Assembly (NCBI GenBank): GCA_050486545.1
Contig: JBJHDM010000014.1
Span: forward strand, 1 to 64,000
Direction of reading: 5' to 3'
DNA length: 64,000 nt
Source: DAOMNN01 sp050486545
GTDB taxonomy: Bacteria > Pseudomonadota > Gammaproteobacteria > Burkholderiales > Rhodocyclaceae
Part shown: in pieces, positions 53,730 through 62,951 of the stretch
Position numbering within the stretch: the first letter of the stretch is position 1
Layout: each line of letters starts with the position of its first letter
Translations under genes and position numbers: made by a program
The notes under the pieces: model-generated
The model's input: only the letters and a program-made list of their open reading frames with translations
What the model was told of the DNA's origin: nothing
Databases searched by the model: none

Positions 53730-55775
53730 TCAATCCGTGCTGCGCTGCGTGAAGGCCTTTGCCAGACGCTGCTGGACATCCGGGGGCGCGGGTTCGTGTC
53801 CGGCGCCGTTGACGTTGAATTCGCTGTCACCCGCGCAGATTGCCTTGAGGCGCGATTCGAATCCTTCCATCTCGGCCATGGGCACGATCGCGGTGAGTTC
53901 CATCGAGCCGGGTTCCGGACTTTCGGTGTTGGTCATCCTTCCCCTTCGGGACGAGAATTCCGCGCTGACTTCGCCGAAATGGCGGTCTTCGATCCGGGTC
54001 GTCACTTCGAGCAGGGGTTCGAGGACGATCGGCCGTGCGCCGAGCAGTGCGTCGAGCGTGGCCTGCCGTCCGGCGGTCACGAACGAAACCTCGTTCGAGT
54101 CCACCGCATGGTGCTTGCCGTCGACAAGGACGATGCGTACGTCCTGCACCGGAAAGCCCGCCAATGCGCCTTCAGCGAGGGCCTGGCGCACGCCCTTCTC
54201 GACGGCCGGAAGGAAATTCGTCGGAATCGCACCACCCTTGACCTCGTTGGCCAGCTCGATGCCGGTCCCACGGGGCAGGGACTCGACGCGCAGGGCGACC
54301 TCGCCGAACTGCCCCGCACCCCCGCTTTGCTTCTTGTGGCGATAACGGGCTTCGGCCGATCCGGTGATCGTTTCGCGGTAGGGGATCGTGGGGGCTGCCG
54401 TTTCGACTTCCAGGTTCCAGCGGCTGTTCAGTTGCTCGAGGATGATCTTCAGGTGGAGCTGCCCCAGGCCGCGCACGACGGTCTGCCGGCTGCGCGGATC
54501 GAAGCCGATCTCGACGCAGGGATCTTCGTCGCGCAGGCGGGAGAGGGCTTCGGAAAGTTTCTGCTCGTCACCGTGCTTTTTCGGGATCAGCGCCAGCCCG
54601 AAGACCGGCTGCGGGTACCGCGGCGAGACAAGGTGGTAGTAATCCTCGTCGTGTGAATCGTGGAGGACTGCGTCCGGATGAATGTCTTCGACGCGTGCGA
54701 CGGCGCACAGGTCCCCAGGTACGCCCACGGCGGTTTCGACCTGGTTCTTGCCCTGGAGGCGCAACAGATGCGCAACCTTGAACGGCTTTCGGCCGTCGCC
54801 GATATAGAGCTGCGTGTTCGGCGTCACGGTGCCCTGGTGGATGCGGAACACGCCCAGCTTTCCGCGGAACGGGTCGTTCGAGACTGCAAATACGTGTGCA
54901 ACGACATGGCGGTCCGGATCGGGAACGACCTCGACGGGCTCGGCCTGCGTACCTTCGCCCATGAGGAAGCGCGGAGGGTTGCCTTCGGTCGGGTCGGGCA
55001 TCAGCCGTCCGAGCACATCGAGCAGTTCGCGCACGCCGGCGCCGGTCCGGGCCGAGACGAAACAGACCGGGATCAGGTGCCCTTCACGCAGCGCCTTCTC
55101 GAACGGATCGTGCAGTTGTTCGGGATCGAGACTCTCGCCCTGCTCGAGGTAGGCGGCCATCAGCTCCTCGTCGAGCTCGACCACCTGGTCGACGATCGCG
55201 TTATGCGCTGCCTGGACCGAGGAAAAGGCCGGGACGGCGTCATAGGCGGGCTCGAAGAAGCAATCGATGACGGCCTCGCCGCCGGGCGTGGGCAGGTTGA
55301 TCGGCAGGCACTGGCGGCCGAACGCGTCGCAGATCGACTCCATCAGGGCTTCGAAGTCCGTGCCGTTGCCGTCGATCCTCGTCACCACGATCAGGCGGCA
55401 CTTGTCGGCCGAGGCCGCCATCATCCTGCGCGTCCCGCTCTCGATTCCGGATTGTGCGCTGATCAGGACGGCGGCCGTATCGGCTGCGGGCAGCGCGGCC
55501 AGTGCGCGTCCCGACAGGTCCGGCAGACCCGGCGTATCGAGCAGGTTGATCCAGTGACGGGCCCACTCCAGGTGTGCGACCGACAACGACAGCGAATGCC
55601 CCATCTCCTTCTCCTGGGGGTCGAAGTCGCTCAAGGTGGTGCCACGTTCGACGCTGCCGGCCGCGCCGATCTCGCCGGCTGCCGCCAGCAGGGCTTCCAG
55701 AAGCGTGGTCTTGCCGCATCCGGTGTGACCGAGCAAGGCCACATTCCGGATGTCGTGAACCGAGGTCGGTGTCAT
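53730..55775 (-). CDS. Elongation factor G-like GTPase
   Basis: A translation-factor-type GTPase of 681 residues, slightly shorter than EF-G (about 700). G1 is GHTGCGKTT, and DTPG is present for G3. The NKxD base-recognition motif of G4 is altered to TRIDG (residues near 130). Domains III-V are recognisable (PTIPYRETITGSAEARYRHK, SGGAGQFGEVALRVE). This divergent EF-G2-like group is separate from the essential fusA, which would sit in the str operon. GGGAGGG precedes the ATG by 7. The role is unknown; stress or ribosome recycling are possibilities. Confidence 0.88.
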   Translation of the reverse strand: MTPTSVHDIRNVALLGHTGCGKTTLLEALLAAAGEIGAAGSVERGTTLSDFDPQEKEMGHSLSLSVAHLEWARHWINLLDTPGLPDLSGRALAALPAADTAAVLISAQSGIESGTRRMMAASADKCRLIVVTRIDGNGTDFEALMESICDAFGRQCLPINLPTPGGEAVIDCFFEPAYDAVPAFSSVQAAHNAIVDQVVELDEELMAAYLEQGESLDPEQLHDPFEKALREGHLIPVCFVSARTGAGVRELLDVLGRLMPDPTEGNPPRFLMGEGTQAEPVEVVPDPDRHVVAHVFAVSNDPFRGKLGVFRIHQGTVTPNTQLYIGDGRKPFKVAHLLRLQGKNQVETAVGVPGDLCAVARVEDIHPDAVLHDSHDEDYYHLVSPRYPQPVFGLALIPKKHGDEQKLSEALSRLRDEDPCVEIGFDPRSRQTVVRGLGQLHLKIILEQLNSRWNLEVETAAPTIPYRETITGSAEARYRHKKQSGGAGQFGEVALRVESLPRGTGIELANEVKGGAIPTNFLPAVEKGVRQALAEGALAGFPVQDVRIVLVDGKHHAVDSNEVSFVTAGRQATLDALLGARPIVLEPLLEVTTRIEDRHFGEVSAEFSSRRGRMTNTESPEPGSMELTAIVPMAEMEGFESRLKAICAGDSEFNVNGAGHEPAPPDVQQRLAKAFTQRSTD

Positions 55776-55870
55776 GGCGTTTCCCTCCCGCAGCGTTGTC
55801 TGCCTGTAGTTTCCCCCTCTCCCGCGGTCGGTGCAATGGTCAACTGCGGCCGGTCCGGGTCACGAACCGG

Positions 55871-56602
55871 CTACGCGAGCAAGCGAGCCAGCCAGGGCAG
55901 GATCCAGGGCAGCGTCAGTGCGGTGATCAGCGCGTTCAGCCCCATTGCCAGCGCTGCGAAGGCACCGGCCTGCTCGCTGACCTGGAACGCGCGCGCGGTG
56001 CCGATGCCGTGCGAGGCCAGTCCGATCGCGAAGCCGCGCACGGCGTGATCCTCGATCCGCAGGGCCTGGAAGACGAAACGGGCGGTGACCGCGCCGAGGA
56101 TGCCGGTCGCGATGACGAGCACGGCGGTCAAGGACGGCAGCCCGCCCAGTCCTTCCGCGATGCCCATCGCGATCGGCGTAGTGACGCTCTTGGGCGCGAG
56201 CGACATCATCGACTCCCGGCTCGCACCCAGCAGCGCAGCGGCGCCGACGGCCGAGAGTGCCGCGGTCAGAGAGCCGATGACCAGTGTGAGCAGCAGGGGC
56301 AACAGCATTGCACGCAGCCGCTTCCACTGGGCGTAGAGCGGGATGGCCAGTGCGACGGTGGCCGGTCCGAGCAGGAAGTGGACGAACTGGGCGCCGTCGA
56401 AATAGGTGTCGTAGTCCGTTCCGGTCAGCAACAGTACCGACACGAGCATGACGACGGCCAGCAACACCGGATTGAGCAGGGGATGCTGATGGCCGCGCTG
56501 ATAGATCCACCAAGCAGCCTGGTAGGCGAGCAGGGTCAGGGTGAGTCCGAGCAGGGGTGTTGTCGAAAGATAGACCCAGATCTCGCCGAGTTCGGGATTC
56601 AT
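55871..56602 (-). CDS. lrgB: LrgB/CidB-family membrane protein
   Basis: A multi-pass protein of 243 residues. MSLAPKSVTTPIAMGIAEGL and VRGFAIGLASHGIGTARAFQ are family-defining. The LrgAB/CidAB system is linked to murein hydrolase control and to export of pyruvate/glycolate-like metabolites. Its start overlaps the lrgA stop by four bases. Confidence 0.93.
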   Translation of the reverse strand: MNPELGEIWVYLSTTPLLGLTLTLLAYQAAWWIYQRGHQHPLLNPVLLAVVMLVSVLLLTGTDYDTYFDGAQFVHFLLGPATVALAIPLYAQWKRLRAMLLPLLLTLVIGSLTAALSAVGAAALLGASRESMMSLAPKSVTTPIAMGIAEGLGGLPSLTAVLVIATGILGAVTARFVFQALRIEDHAVRGFAIGLASHGIGTARAFQVSEQAGAFAALAMGLNALITALTLPWILPWLARLLA

Positions 56603-56955
56603 TGCTCGGTCTCCTCCCGTTTGCGCCGTGTCATCGCGTTGAGCAGCACGGCGGCCACGGCGATGGCCAGGATGGTGCTGAACGCCAAGGCGACCACGAG
56701 CGGCAGCCATTCGTCGGCCAGGCGGTGAAAATGCAGCATGACGCCGGTGCCCGCCGGCACGAACAGCAACGACAGGTGCTGAAGAAGCCCGTTCGAAGTG
56801 GTGCGGAGCGGTTCGCCGGGGCCTCCACGGATCACCAGCGCAAGCAACAGGAGCGCCATGCCGACTACCGGGCCGGGAACGGGCAGTTCGAGTGCGCGTA
56901 CAAGGACTTCTCCGGTCAACTGGAATACCAGCAACAGGGTGAGGGCTCCGATCAT
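56599..56955 (-). CDS. lrgA: LrgA/CidA-family membrane protein
   Basis: A small holin-like protein of 118 residues with four helices. LTGEVLVRALELPVPGPVVG and HLSLLFVPAGTGVMLHFHRL are diagnostic. GGAG lies 6 bases before the ATG. It is upstream of and coupled to lrgB. Confidence 0.93.
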   Translation of the reverse strand: MIGALTLLLVFQLTGEVLVRALELPVPGPVVGMALLLLALVIRGGPGEPLRTTSNGLLQHLSLLFVPAGTGVMLHFHRLADEWLPLVVALAFSTILAIAVAAVLLNAMTRRKREETEQ

Positions 56956-57052
56956 CGGTTTCTCCGGCTGTGGGTCAAGGCTGTGCAGAGTCGGCGGGAG
57001 CGTCGCCTCGCGCCGGAAACTGAACAGGCGAACATTATGGCCGGCACGAATA

Positions 57053-57090
57053 TAAAAAACCGGCGCCGCATTCGGGATGCGGTGCCGGTT
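57053..57090 (-). terminator. Terminator of glcB
   Basis: On the minus strand AACCGGCACCGCAT pairs with ATGCGGCGCCGGTT with one mismatch and is followed by TTTTTATA, 58 bp past the glcB stop. Confidence 0.9.
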
Positions 57091-57147
57091 CGAAAGTCCT
57101 GCACGCAGAAGGCGGCGCAGCCGGGCAGTACCGGCCGCAGCCTTGGT

Positions 57148-59325
57148 TCAGGCTTGGGCCTTGGCGACCTGTCTCCAGTGGTGGAGCAGGGGTTCGGTGT
57201 AGCCGCTGGGTTGTTCGCAACCCTTGAACACGAGATCCTTCGCGGCCTGGAAGGCCACCGAACGGTCGAAGTCGGGGGCCATCGGCCGATAGGCCGGATC
57301 GCCCGCGTTCTGTCGGTCGACGACGGCGGCCATGCGCTTGAAGGTCTCCATCACCTGGGCTTCGTTGGTGACGCCGTGGCGCAGCCAGTTGGCGATGTGC
57401 TGGCTCGAGATGCGCAGCGTCGCGCGGTCTTCCATGAGTCCGACGTTGTTGATGTCGGGCACCTTGGAGCAGCCGACACCTTGCTCGACCCAGCGCACGA
57501 CGTAGCCGAGGATCCCCTGCGCGTTGTTGTCGAGCTCCTGCTGGATCTCTTCGGCCGACCATTCGGCCTTGGCCACGACCGGGATCGTCAGCAGGTCGGC
57601 CAGCAGCCTGTCGCGCTCGGAAGCGAAGTCGATCTTCTCCATTTCCTGCTGCACCGCCTGGACGTCGACGTCGTGATAGTGCAGCGCGTGCAGCACGGCA
57701 GCGGTCGGCGACGGTACCCACGCGGTGTTCGCGCCGGCCTGCGGATGACCGATCTTCTGCTTGAGCATCTCGGCCATGAGGTCCGGCATCGCCCACATGC
57801 CCTTGCCGATCTGGGCCTTGCCGCGCAGACCGCAGGCCAGGCCGGTGAGCACGTTGCTGCGCTCGTAGGACTGGATCCATGGCGTCGTCTTCATCGCGCC
57901 CTTGCGCAGCATCGGGCCCGCGGCCATCGCGGTGTGCATCTCGTCCCCGGTCCGGTCCAGGAAGCCCGTGTTGATGAACACGGTGCGTGCCTGTGCGGCA
58001 CGGATGCAGGCGGCGAGGTTGACCGAGGTACGACGCTCCTCGTCCATGATCCCCACCTTGAGGGTGTTCGCGCGCAGGCCGAGCAGCCCTTCGACACGGC
58101 CGAACAGCTCGTCGGCGAACGCGACCTCGGCCGGCCCGTGCATCTTGGGCTTGACGATGTACACGCTGCCGGTACGCGAGTTGCCCTTGCGTGCGAGGTC
58201 GTGCAGCGCGATCAGGCTCGTGAGCACGGCATCCAGGATGCCTTCGGGAATTTCGCTGCCGTCCGCGAGCAGGATCGCCGGGTTGGTCATCAGGTGTCCG
58301 ACGTTGCGCACGAACAGCAGGGAGCGGCCGTGCAGGCGCAGGGAAGAACCGTCCGGGGCCGTGTATTCGCGGTCCGGATTGAGCGTCCGCGTCATCATCC
58401 TTCCGCCCTTCTCGAAGGAATCGACCAGATCGCCCTTCATCAGGCCAAGCCAGTTCCGATAGACGACGACCTTGTCCTCGGCGTCGACCGCGGCGACCGA
58501 GTCCTCGCAATCCATGATCGTGGAGAGCGCCGCCTCCATCAGGACATCCTTGATCCCCGCGGCGTCGGTCTTGCCGATCAGGTGCTCGCGGTCGATCTGG
58601 ATCTCGAAATGCAGGCCGTTGTTGCGGAACAGGATGGCGGTCGGAGTCGCGGCGTCTCCCTGGAAGCCGGCGAGCCGCGCCGGATCCGCCAGGCCTGTGT
58701 GGCGACCGTCCTGCAGGGTCACCACCAGCCTGCCGTCGGCCACGGCGTAGGCGGTGGCCTGGTCGTGTCCGCCCTGGGCCAGCGGCGCGGCGCGGTTCAG
58801 GAAATCACGGGCGAATGCGATGACGCGCGCGCCGCGCACCGGGTTGTAGCCACCGCTGCGTTCGGCACCATCGGTTTCGGGAATCGCATCGGTGCCGTAC
58901 AGGGCGTCGTAGAGGCTACCCCAGCGGGCGTTGGCGGCATTCAGCGCGTAGCGGGCGTTCATCACCGGAACGACGAGCTGCGGGCCGGCCTGCAGGGTGA
59001 TCTCGGTATCGACGTCGGAGGTCGTGATGCGGAACGCCTCGGGGGCCGGTTGCAGATAGCCGATCGACTCGAGAAAGGCGCGGTAGGCCGCCGGATCCTG
59101 GATCGGGCCGGGATGCGAACCATGCCAGCGGTCGAGTTCGGTCTGGAGACGATCGCGCTCGGCGAGCAGGGCACGGTTCTTGGGCGCCAGCTCGTTGGCA
59201 AGTGCGCTGAAACCGTTCCAGAAGGCGGCGCTGTCGATGGACGTGCCGGGAAGCGCTTCGGATTCGATGAAGCGGTGCAGCGCGGCATCGACCTGAAGCT
59301 GGTGACATTGGACTTTCGTGCTCAT
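57148..59325 (-). CDS. glcB: Malate synthase G
   Basis: The second enzyme of the glyoxylate bypass, joining glyoxylate and acetyl-CoA to malate. At 725 residues it is the monomeric G form rather than the ~530-residue A form. MSTKVQCHQLQVDAALHRFI, EDSVAAVDAEDKVVVYRNWL and FINTGFLDRTGDEMHTAM are characteristic, and GYVVRWVEQGVGCSKVPDI lies near the C-terminus. It forms a transcription unit of its own. The LrgAB genes downstream are beyond the terminator. Confidence 0.96.
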   Translation of the reverse strand: MSTKVQCHQLQVDAALHRFIESEALPGTSIDSAAFWNGFSALANELAPKNRALLAERDRLQTELDRWHGSHPGPIQDPAAYRAFLESIGYLQPAPEAFRITTSDVDTEITLQAGPQLVVPVMNARYALNAANARWGSLYDALYGTDAIPETDGAERSGGYNPVRGARVIAFARDFLNRAAPLAQGGHDQATAYAVADGRLVVTLQDGRHTGLADPARLAGFQGDAATPTAILFRNNGLHFEIQIDREHLIGKTDAAGIKDVLMEAALSTIMDCEDSVAAVDAEDKVVVYRNWLGLMKGDLVDSFEKGGRMMTRTLNPDREYTAPDGSSLRLHGRSLLFVRNVGHLMTNPAILLADGSEIPEGILDAVLTSLIALHDLARKGNSRTGSVYIVKPKMHGPAEVAFADELFGRVEGLLGLRANTLKVGIMDEERRTSVNLAACIRAAQARTVFINTGFLDRTGDEMHTAMAAGPMLRKGAMKTTPWIQSYERSNVLTGLACGLRGKAQIGKGMWAMPDLMAEMLKQKIGHPQAGANTAWVPSPTAAVLHALHYHDVDVQAVQQEMEKIDFASERDRLLADLLTIPVVAKAEWSAEEIQQELDNNAQGILGYVVRWVEQGVGCSKVPDINNVGLMEDRATLRISSQHIANWLRHGVTNEAQVMETFKRMAAVVDRQNAGDPAYRPMAPDFDRSVAFQAAKDLVFKGCEQPSGYTEPLLHHWRQVAKAQA

Positions 59326-59400
59326 GATGGATCGCTCATGGGGTTGCCGGACGGAATCGGGATCCTGCCGGGATGGGTGGAGGGTTGGGTGCCGGGCGCT

Positions 59401-60105
59401 TCATGCGTTGTCGCCGCGATAGTGTGCCCGGACATACTCGACCACCTCGGTCAGCCGCTGCCCGGTCGCGCAGGGGCTGACATCGAGGATCTCCTGCGGC
59501 TGTGCGCCGCGATTGATCCAGAAGGTGGTGTAGCCGAACCAGGTCGCCCCCGCGACATCCCAGCCGTTCGACGACACGAAGAGGATCTCGCGCGCCGCAC
59601 GGCCGAATGCGTCGGGGCCGAGCTGGTAGGCAGCGGGCGCCGTCTTGTATTGGCGCACCGCATCGACGGAAAGGACGTGATCGAACAGTCCGGTCATCCC
59701 GGCGCTCTTGATCGCCACGTCTAGCATTTCAGGGGTGCCGTTGGAGAGCACCGCCATCGGAATGCCGATCGCTTTCAGTTCCTGCAAGGCCCCGAGGTTC
59801 TCGGGAAACGGGGACAGGCAGGCATACTGGTTCATCATCCGGCGCCGCTGGGCGTCGGTCAGTTCGATGCCGAGCTTGCGAGCGGCGAACACCAGTCCGT
59901 CCTCGGTCACTTCGAGAAAGGGCTTGTAGCGTCCGGACAGGGTCCTGAGAAAGCTGTACTCGATCTGCTTGAGCCGCCACAGCGCGGTCAGGGATTCGCC
60001 CTTGCCCGGAAAGAGCTGCGCGGCCAGTGCGCCGACGGAATACACGTCGAACAAGGTGCCGAAGGCATCGAAGGCGACGGCCTGAATGCGAATCGTGTTT
60101 CTCAT
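59401..60105 (-). CDS. Haloacid dehalogenase, type II
   Basis: A HAD hydrolase of 234 residues. The nucleophile is in FDAFGTLFDV, motif II is VLSNGT, the lysine is in YKTAPAAYQL and motif IV is SSNGWDVAGATWFGY. The SSNGWD form is typical of (S)-2-haloacid dehalogenases. The product of chloroacetate dehalogenation is glycolate, which would enter the glyoxylate pool; glcB is the neighbour. The substrate may not be a haloacid. Confidence 0.9.
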   Translation of the reverse strand: MRNTIRIQAVAFDAFGTLFDVYSVGALAAQLFPGKGESLTALWRLKQIEYSFLRTLSGRYKPFLEVTEDGLVFAARKLGIELTDAQRRRMMNQYACLSPFPENLGALQELKAIGIPMAVLSNGTPEMLDVAIKSAGMTGLFDHVLSVDAVRQYKTAPAAYQLGPDAFGRAAREILFVSSNGWDVAGATWFGYTTFWINRGAQPQEILDVSPCATGQRLTEVVEYVRAHYRGDNA

Positions 60106-60228
60106 GGGCGGATGTTCCGGGGCGCGCACCGCGGCCAGCGTAGGTCGAGACTGGATGGAAGTCTATTACACCTGTACAAGCGCTAGAATCCGGCGTTTGG
60201 TAAATTTATCTTTTACGAAAAGTACAGA

Positions 60229-61134
60229 ATGGATCTCTTTAAGCAGATCGACAGTTTTGTCAGCGTCGCCACGCGGGGCAGCCTGTCGGCCGCTGCCCGG
60301 GCCGAGGGCGTCACCCCGGCCGTGATCGGACGGCGCCTGGACGCGCTGGAGCAACGCCTCGGCGTCAAGCTGCTGGTTCGCACGACACGAAGCATCTCGC
60401 TCACGTTCGAAGGCTCGGCCTTCCTGGAGGACTGCCAGCGAATCCTGAACGATCTCGCGAGTGCCGAGGATTCGGTCAGCCTCGGGGGGGTGAAGGCCAG
60501 CGGTCACGTTCGGGTTTCGGCCCCGGCCGGTTTCGGACGGATCCACGTCGCGCCGCTACTGCGCGGCTTTCTCGATGCCAATCCGGACGTCAGCTGCACG
60601 CTCGACCTCAACGACCGGGTTGTCGATCTGGTCAATGAGAACTTCGATTGCGCGATCCGGATCGGAGAACTGGCCGATTCGAGTCTCGTGTCGATCCGCC
60701 TGGCCGACAATCATCGGGTGGTGATCGCCAGCCCGGACTTCCTGGCCCGGCATGGCGCACCGCGTACGCCCGCCGACCTGACCGCGTTCAACTGCCTGTC
60801 GCTGGGCCAGCAGCGCGGCTGGGTGTTTCGCAACCAAGACGGCGAAACGGTCACGGTCAAGGTTGGCGGCCGACTGGAATGCAACGACGGGGCCGTCCTG
60901 CACGAATGGGCGCTTGCCGGTCGCGGCCTGGCGTGGCGCTCGCGCTGGGAGGTGGACGCCGATATCCGCGCCGGGCGCCTGGTTACGGTGCTCGACGACC
61001 ATGCTGCTCCGAGGACCGGGATCTATGCCGTGTTTCCCCAGCGCAAACACCTCGCCTTGCGGGTCCGCTTGCTGATCGACCACCTCAAGTACCACCTCGG
61101 CCGACCGGACTACTGGAAGCCGGAAGAACGATGA
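60229..61134 (+). CDS. LysR-family transcriptional regulator
   Basis: A DNA-binding regulator of 301 residues. The N-terminal winged helix (IDSFVSVATRGSLSAAARAE, VIGRRLDALEQRLGVKLLVR) and the effector domain (GHVRVSAPAGFGRIHVAPLL, CAIRIGELADSSL) are standard. It is divergent from the dehalogenase gene across 123 bp, the usual place for its operator; CTTTTACGAAAAG near 60210 is a possible half-site. Its target may be the dehalogenase gene, unproven. Confidence 0.9.
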   Translation: MDLFKQIDSFVSVATRGSLSAAARAEGVTPAVIGRRLDALEQRLGVKLLVRTTRSISLTFEGSAFLEDCQRILNDLASAEDSVSLGGVKASGHVRVSAPAGFGRIHVAPLLRGFLDANPDVSCTLDLNDRVVDLVNENFDCAIRIGELADSSLVSIRLADNHRVVIASPDFLARHGAPRTPADLTAFNCLSLGQQRGWVFRNQDGETVTVKVGGRLECNDGAVLHEWALAGRGLAWRSRWEVDADIRAGRLVTVLDDHAAPRTGIYAVFPQRKHLALRVRLLIDHLKYHLGRPDYWKPEER

Positions 61135-61149
61135 TCGCGTATTCCACCC

Positions 61150-61178
61150 TTGAAGCGTGGCCCGCCCTGCGGTATAGT
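61150..61178 (+). promoter_or_regulatory. Promoter of tRNA-Thr
   Basis: TTGAAG and TATAGT are separated by exactly 17 bases. The tRNA starts 12 bases beyond the -10. Confidence 0.8.
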
Positions 61179-61189
61179 CGCGCCTCTCC

Positions 61190-61265
61190 GCCGCTTTAGC
61201 TCAGCCGGTAGAGCAACCGCTTCGTAAGCGGTAGGTCGTCTGTTCGAGTCAGACAAGCGGCACCA
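61190..61265 (+). tRNA. tRNA-Thr (anticodon CGT)
   Basis: Acceptor GCCGCTT pairs with AAGCGGC, the D arm is GCTC/GAGC, the anticodon arm is ACCGC-TTCGTAA-GCGGT, and the T arm is GTCTG-TTCGAGT-CAGAC. CCA is encoded. Behind it begins foreign-looking DNA, so it is a plausible former integration site. Confidence 0.96.
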
Positions 61266-61340
61266 GATCGAGGGAACAGGTCCATGCGGCCTGTTCCCTT
61301 TTTCGTGGGCATTCAAGGTTTTGGCGACATTGGAAAGAAA

Positions 61341-61366
61341 AACCCCGACCAGATTCGGTCGGGGTT
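61341..61366 (-). terminator. Terminator-like hairpin facing out of the island
   Basis: AACCCCGACC and GGTCGGGGTT (6-base loop) are followed on the minus strand by TTTCTTT. It is oriented for transcription coming from the right, yet no minus-strand gene now lies there. The 477-bp gap 61266-61742 otherwise holds only tRNA/tmRNA-like fragments and no gene. Confidence 0.65.
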
Positions 61367-61742
61367 CGGATGTTGGTGGTGGGGTGGCTGCCCGCGCCAA
61401 ACGACCGTTGAAAGTACGCGATACCGGAGTCCCGGCAAGTTGATAAGTCCTGCTGGCTGCTGCGAAAAGCGGGGGTTGACAGGCCAGAGGCAGCGGACGA
61501 TCAAGCGGTTTTTCCCGTGGATCGGTCACCGATATGGCCGTTCAAACTCGTATGCTTCTCTGGCCCGGTTCAATTCCCGGGATCGGAATCGAACCCGCGT
61601 CCGTCGCCCCGACCAGGAGTACCCCCATTCACACCCATTCCGGGGTAAGGCAGCCCGGGGTGCGGGGAATCGCACCTTCTAGCGCCGCATGTTATGCGGT
61701 GAATAACTTGCGCATGCGGAGAATGGAGCCCATAATCTCCGC

Positions 61743-62864
61743 ATGAATAGCGGCGATTACAAGTACGTCTGGCAGGCCAGTGACTGGCCGGACTGGCGCT
61801 TTGATCTGGCGGCACTGGCCGGCCCCATGGCCGAGGTCAGTCGCGCTCAAGGGCTCTTGCTGGGGCGCCTGGCCGACGTGGGCATGGCGCTGCGCGATCA
61901 GGCCAGTCTGGCGGCGCTCACCGAAGACGTGGTCAAGACCAGTGAGATCGAGGGTGAGCAGCTCAACGTCGAGTCCGTGCGCTCATCCATCGCGCGCAGG
62001 CTCGGCGTGGACATCGGTGCCTTGGCCCCGGTGGATCGGCACGTCGAAGGCGTGGTCGAGATGGTGCTCGATGCCACGGCCAACTGGCAGGCACCGGTCA
62101 CACGGGAACGCCTGTTCGGTTGGCATGCCGCGCTGTTCCCTACCGGCTACTCGGGCCTTTCCAAAATCAAGGTCGGCAGTTGGCGCGACGACGCCAATGG
62201 CCCCATGCAGGTGGTCTCCGGCCCCATCGGCCGCCAGCGCGTGCATTTCGAGGCGCCGCCCGCCGATCGTCTGGAGACCGAGACGGGTGGTTTCCTCGAA
62301 TGGGTCAATGCGGACTCGGGTGAGCCACCGCTCGTCAAGGCGGGGCTTGCCCATCTGTGGTTCGTGACCTTGCACCCGTTCGACGACGGCAATGGCCGTA
62401 TCGCCCGGGCCATCGGCGACCTGCTGTTGGCGCGCGCCGACGGCAGCCCGCAGCGCTTCTACAGCCTGTCGGCGCAGATCCAGCGGGAGCGCAAGGCCTA
62501 CTACGATATCCTGGAGCGCACCCAGAAGCGGTCCATGGACGTCACCGAGTGGCTGGCCTGGTTCCTCTACACCCTGCATCGCGCCGTCGATCAGGCGCAG
62601 CAGACGCTCGACGCCGTCCTGGCCAAGGTGCGGTTCTGGCAGCACTGGGCGGCCACACCTTTGAACGAGCGACAGGTGAAATTGCTCAACCGCCTGCTCG
62701 ACGGCTTCGAGGGCAAACTCACCAGCAGCAAGTGGGCGGCCATTGCCAAGTGTTCGCCAGACACGGCGCTGCGCGACATCAACGACCTGCTCGCACGCGG
62801 CGTGCTGCGGAAATCGAATGCGGGCGGGCGCAGTACCCGCTACGAGCTGAACGATCTCCCGTAG
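61743..62864 (+). CDS. Fic-domain protein with N-terminal inhibitory motif
   Basis: A Fic (AMP-transferase) protein of 373 residues. The catalytic loop HPFDDGNGRIAR is intact. The autoinhibitory motif TSEIEGE lies upstream near residue 66, making it a class II self-inhibited enzyme. A DUF4172-type N-terminus precedes it, and a winged-helix-like C-terminus (LTSSKWAAIAKCSPDTALRD) follows. It should add AMP to a target protein and may regulate its own gene. The ribosome-binding site is weak. It is the only apparently intact cargo of the island. Confidence 0.92.
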   Translation: MNSGDYKYVWQASDWPDWRFDLAALAGPMAEVSRAQGLLLGRLADVGMALRDQASLAALTEDVVKTSEIEGEQLNVESVRSSIARRLGVDIGALAPVDRHVEGVVEMVLDATANWQAPVTRERLFGWHAALFPTGYSGLSKIKVGSWRDDANGPMQVVSGPIGRQRVHFEAPPADRLETETGGFLEWVNADSGEPPLVKAGLAHLWFVTLHPFDDGNGRIARAIGDLLLARADGSPQRFYSLSAQIQRERKAYYDILERTQKRSMDVTEWLAWFLYTLHRAVDQAQQTLDAVLAKVRFWQHWAATPLNERQVKLLNRLLDGFEGKLTSSKWAAIAKCSPDTALRDINDLLARGVLRKSNAGGRSTRYELNDLP

Positions 62865-62951
62865 TAACCGCACATCTTCTGAATTGACTTGGCTGGCGGA
62901 CCGAACAGCGCCTTCATGGACTCCTGCCAACTCATGCGGAAGGAGACCAAG

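Noticed and set aside
56557..59724. A 1055-codon plus-strand open frame across glcB and lrgAB.
   Set aside because: It mirrors real genes on the other strand; composition is His/Arg/Gly-rich as expected for the complement of high-GC coding DNA.
61563..61690. Possible extra tRNA genes around the T-arm-like sequences.
   Set aside because: No matching acceptor stem, D arm or complete anticodon arm can be folded; only T-arm-like pieces are present.
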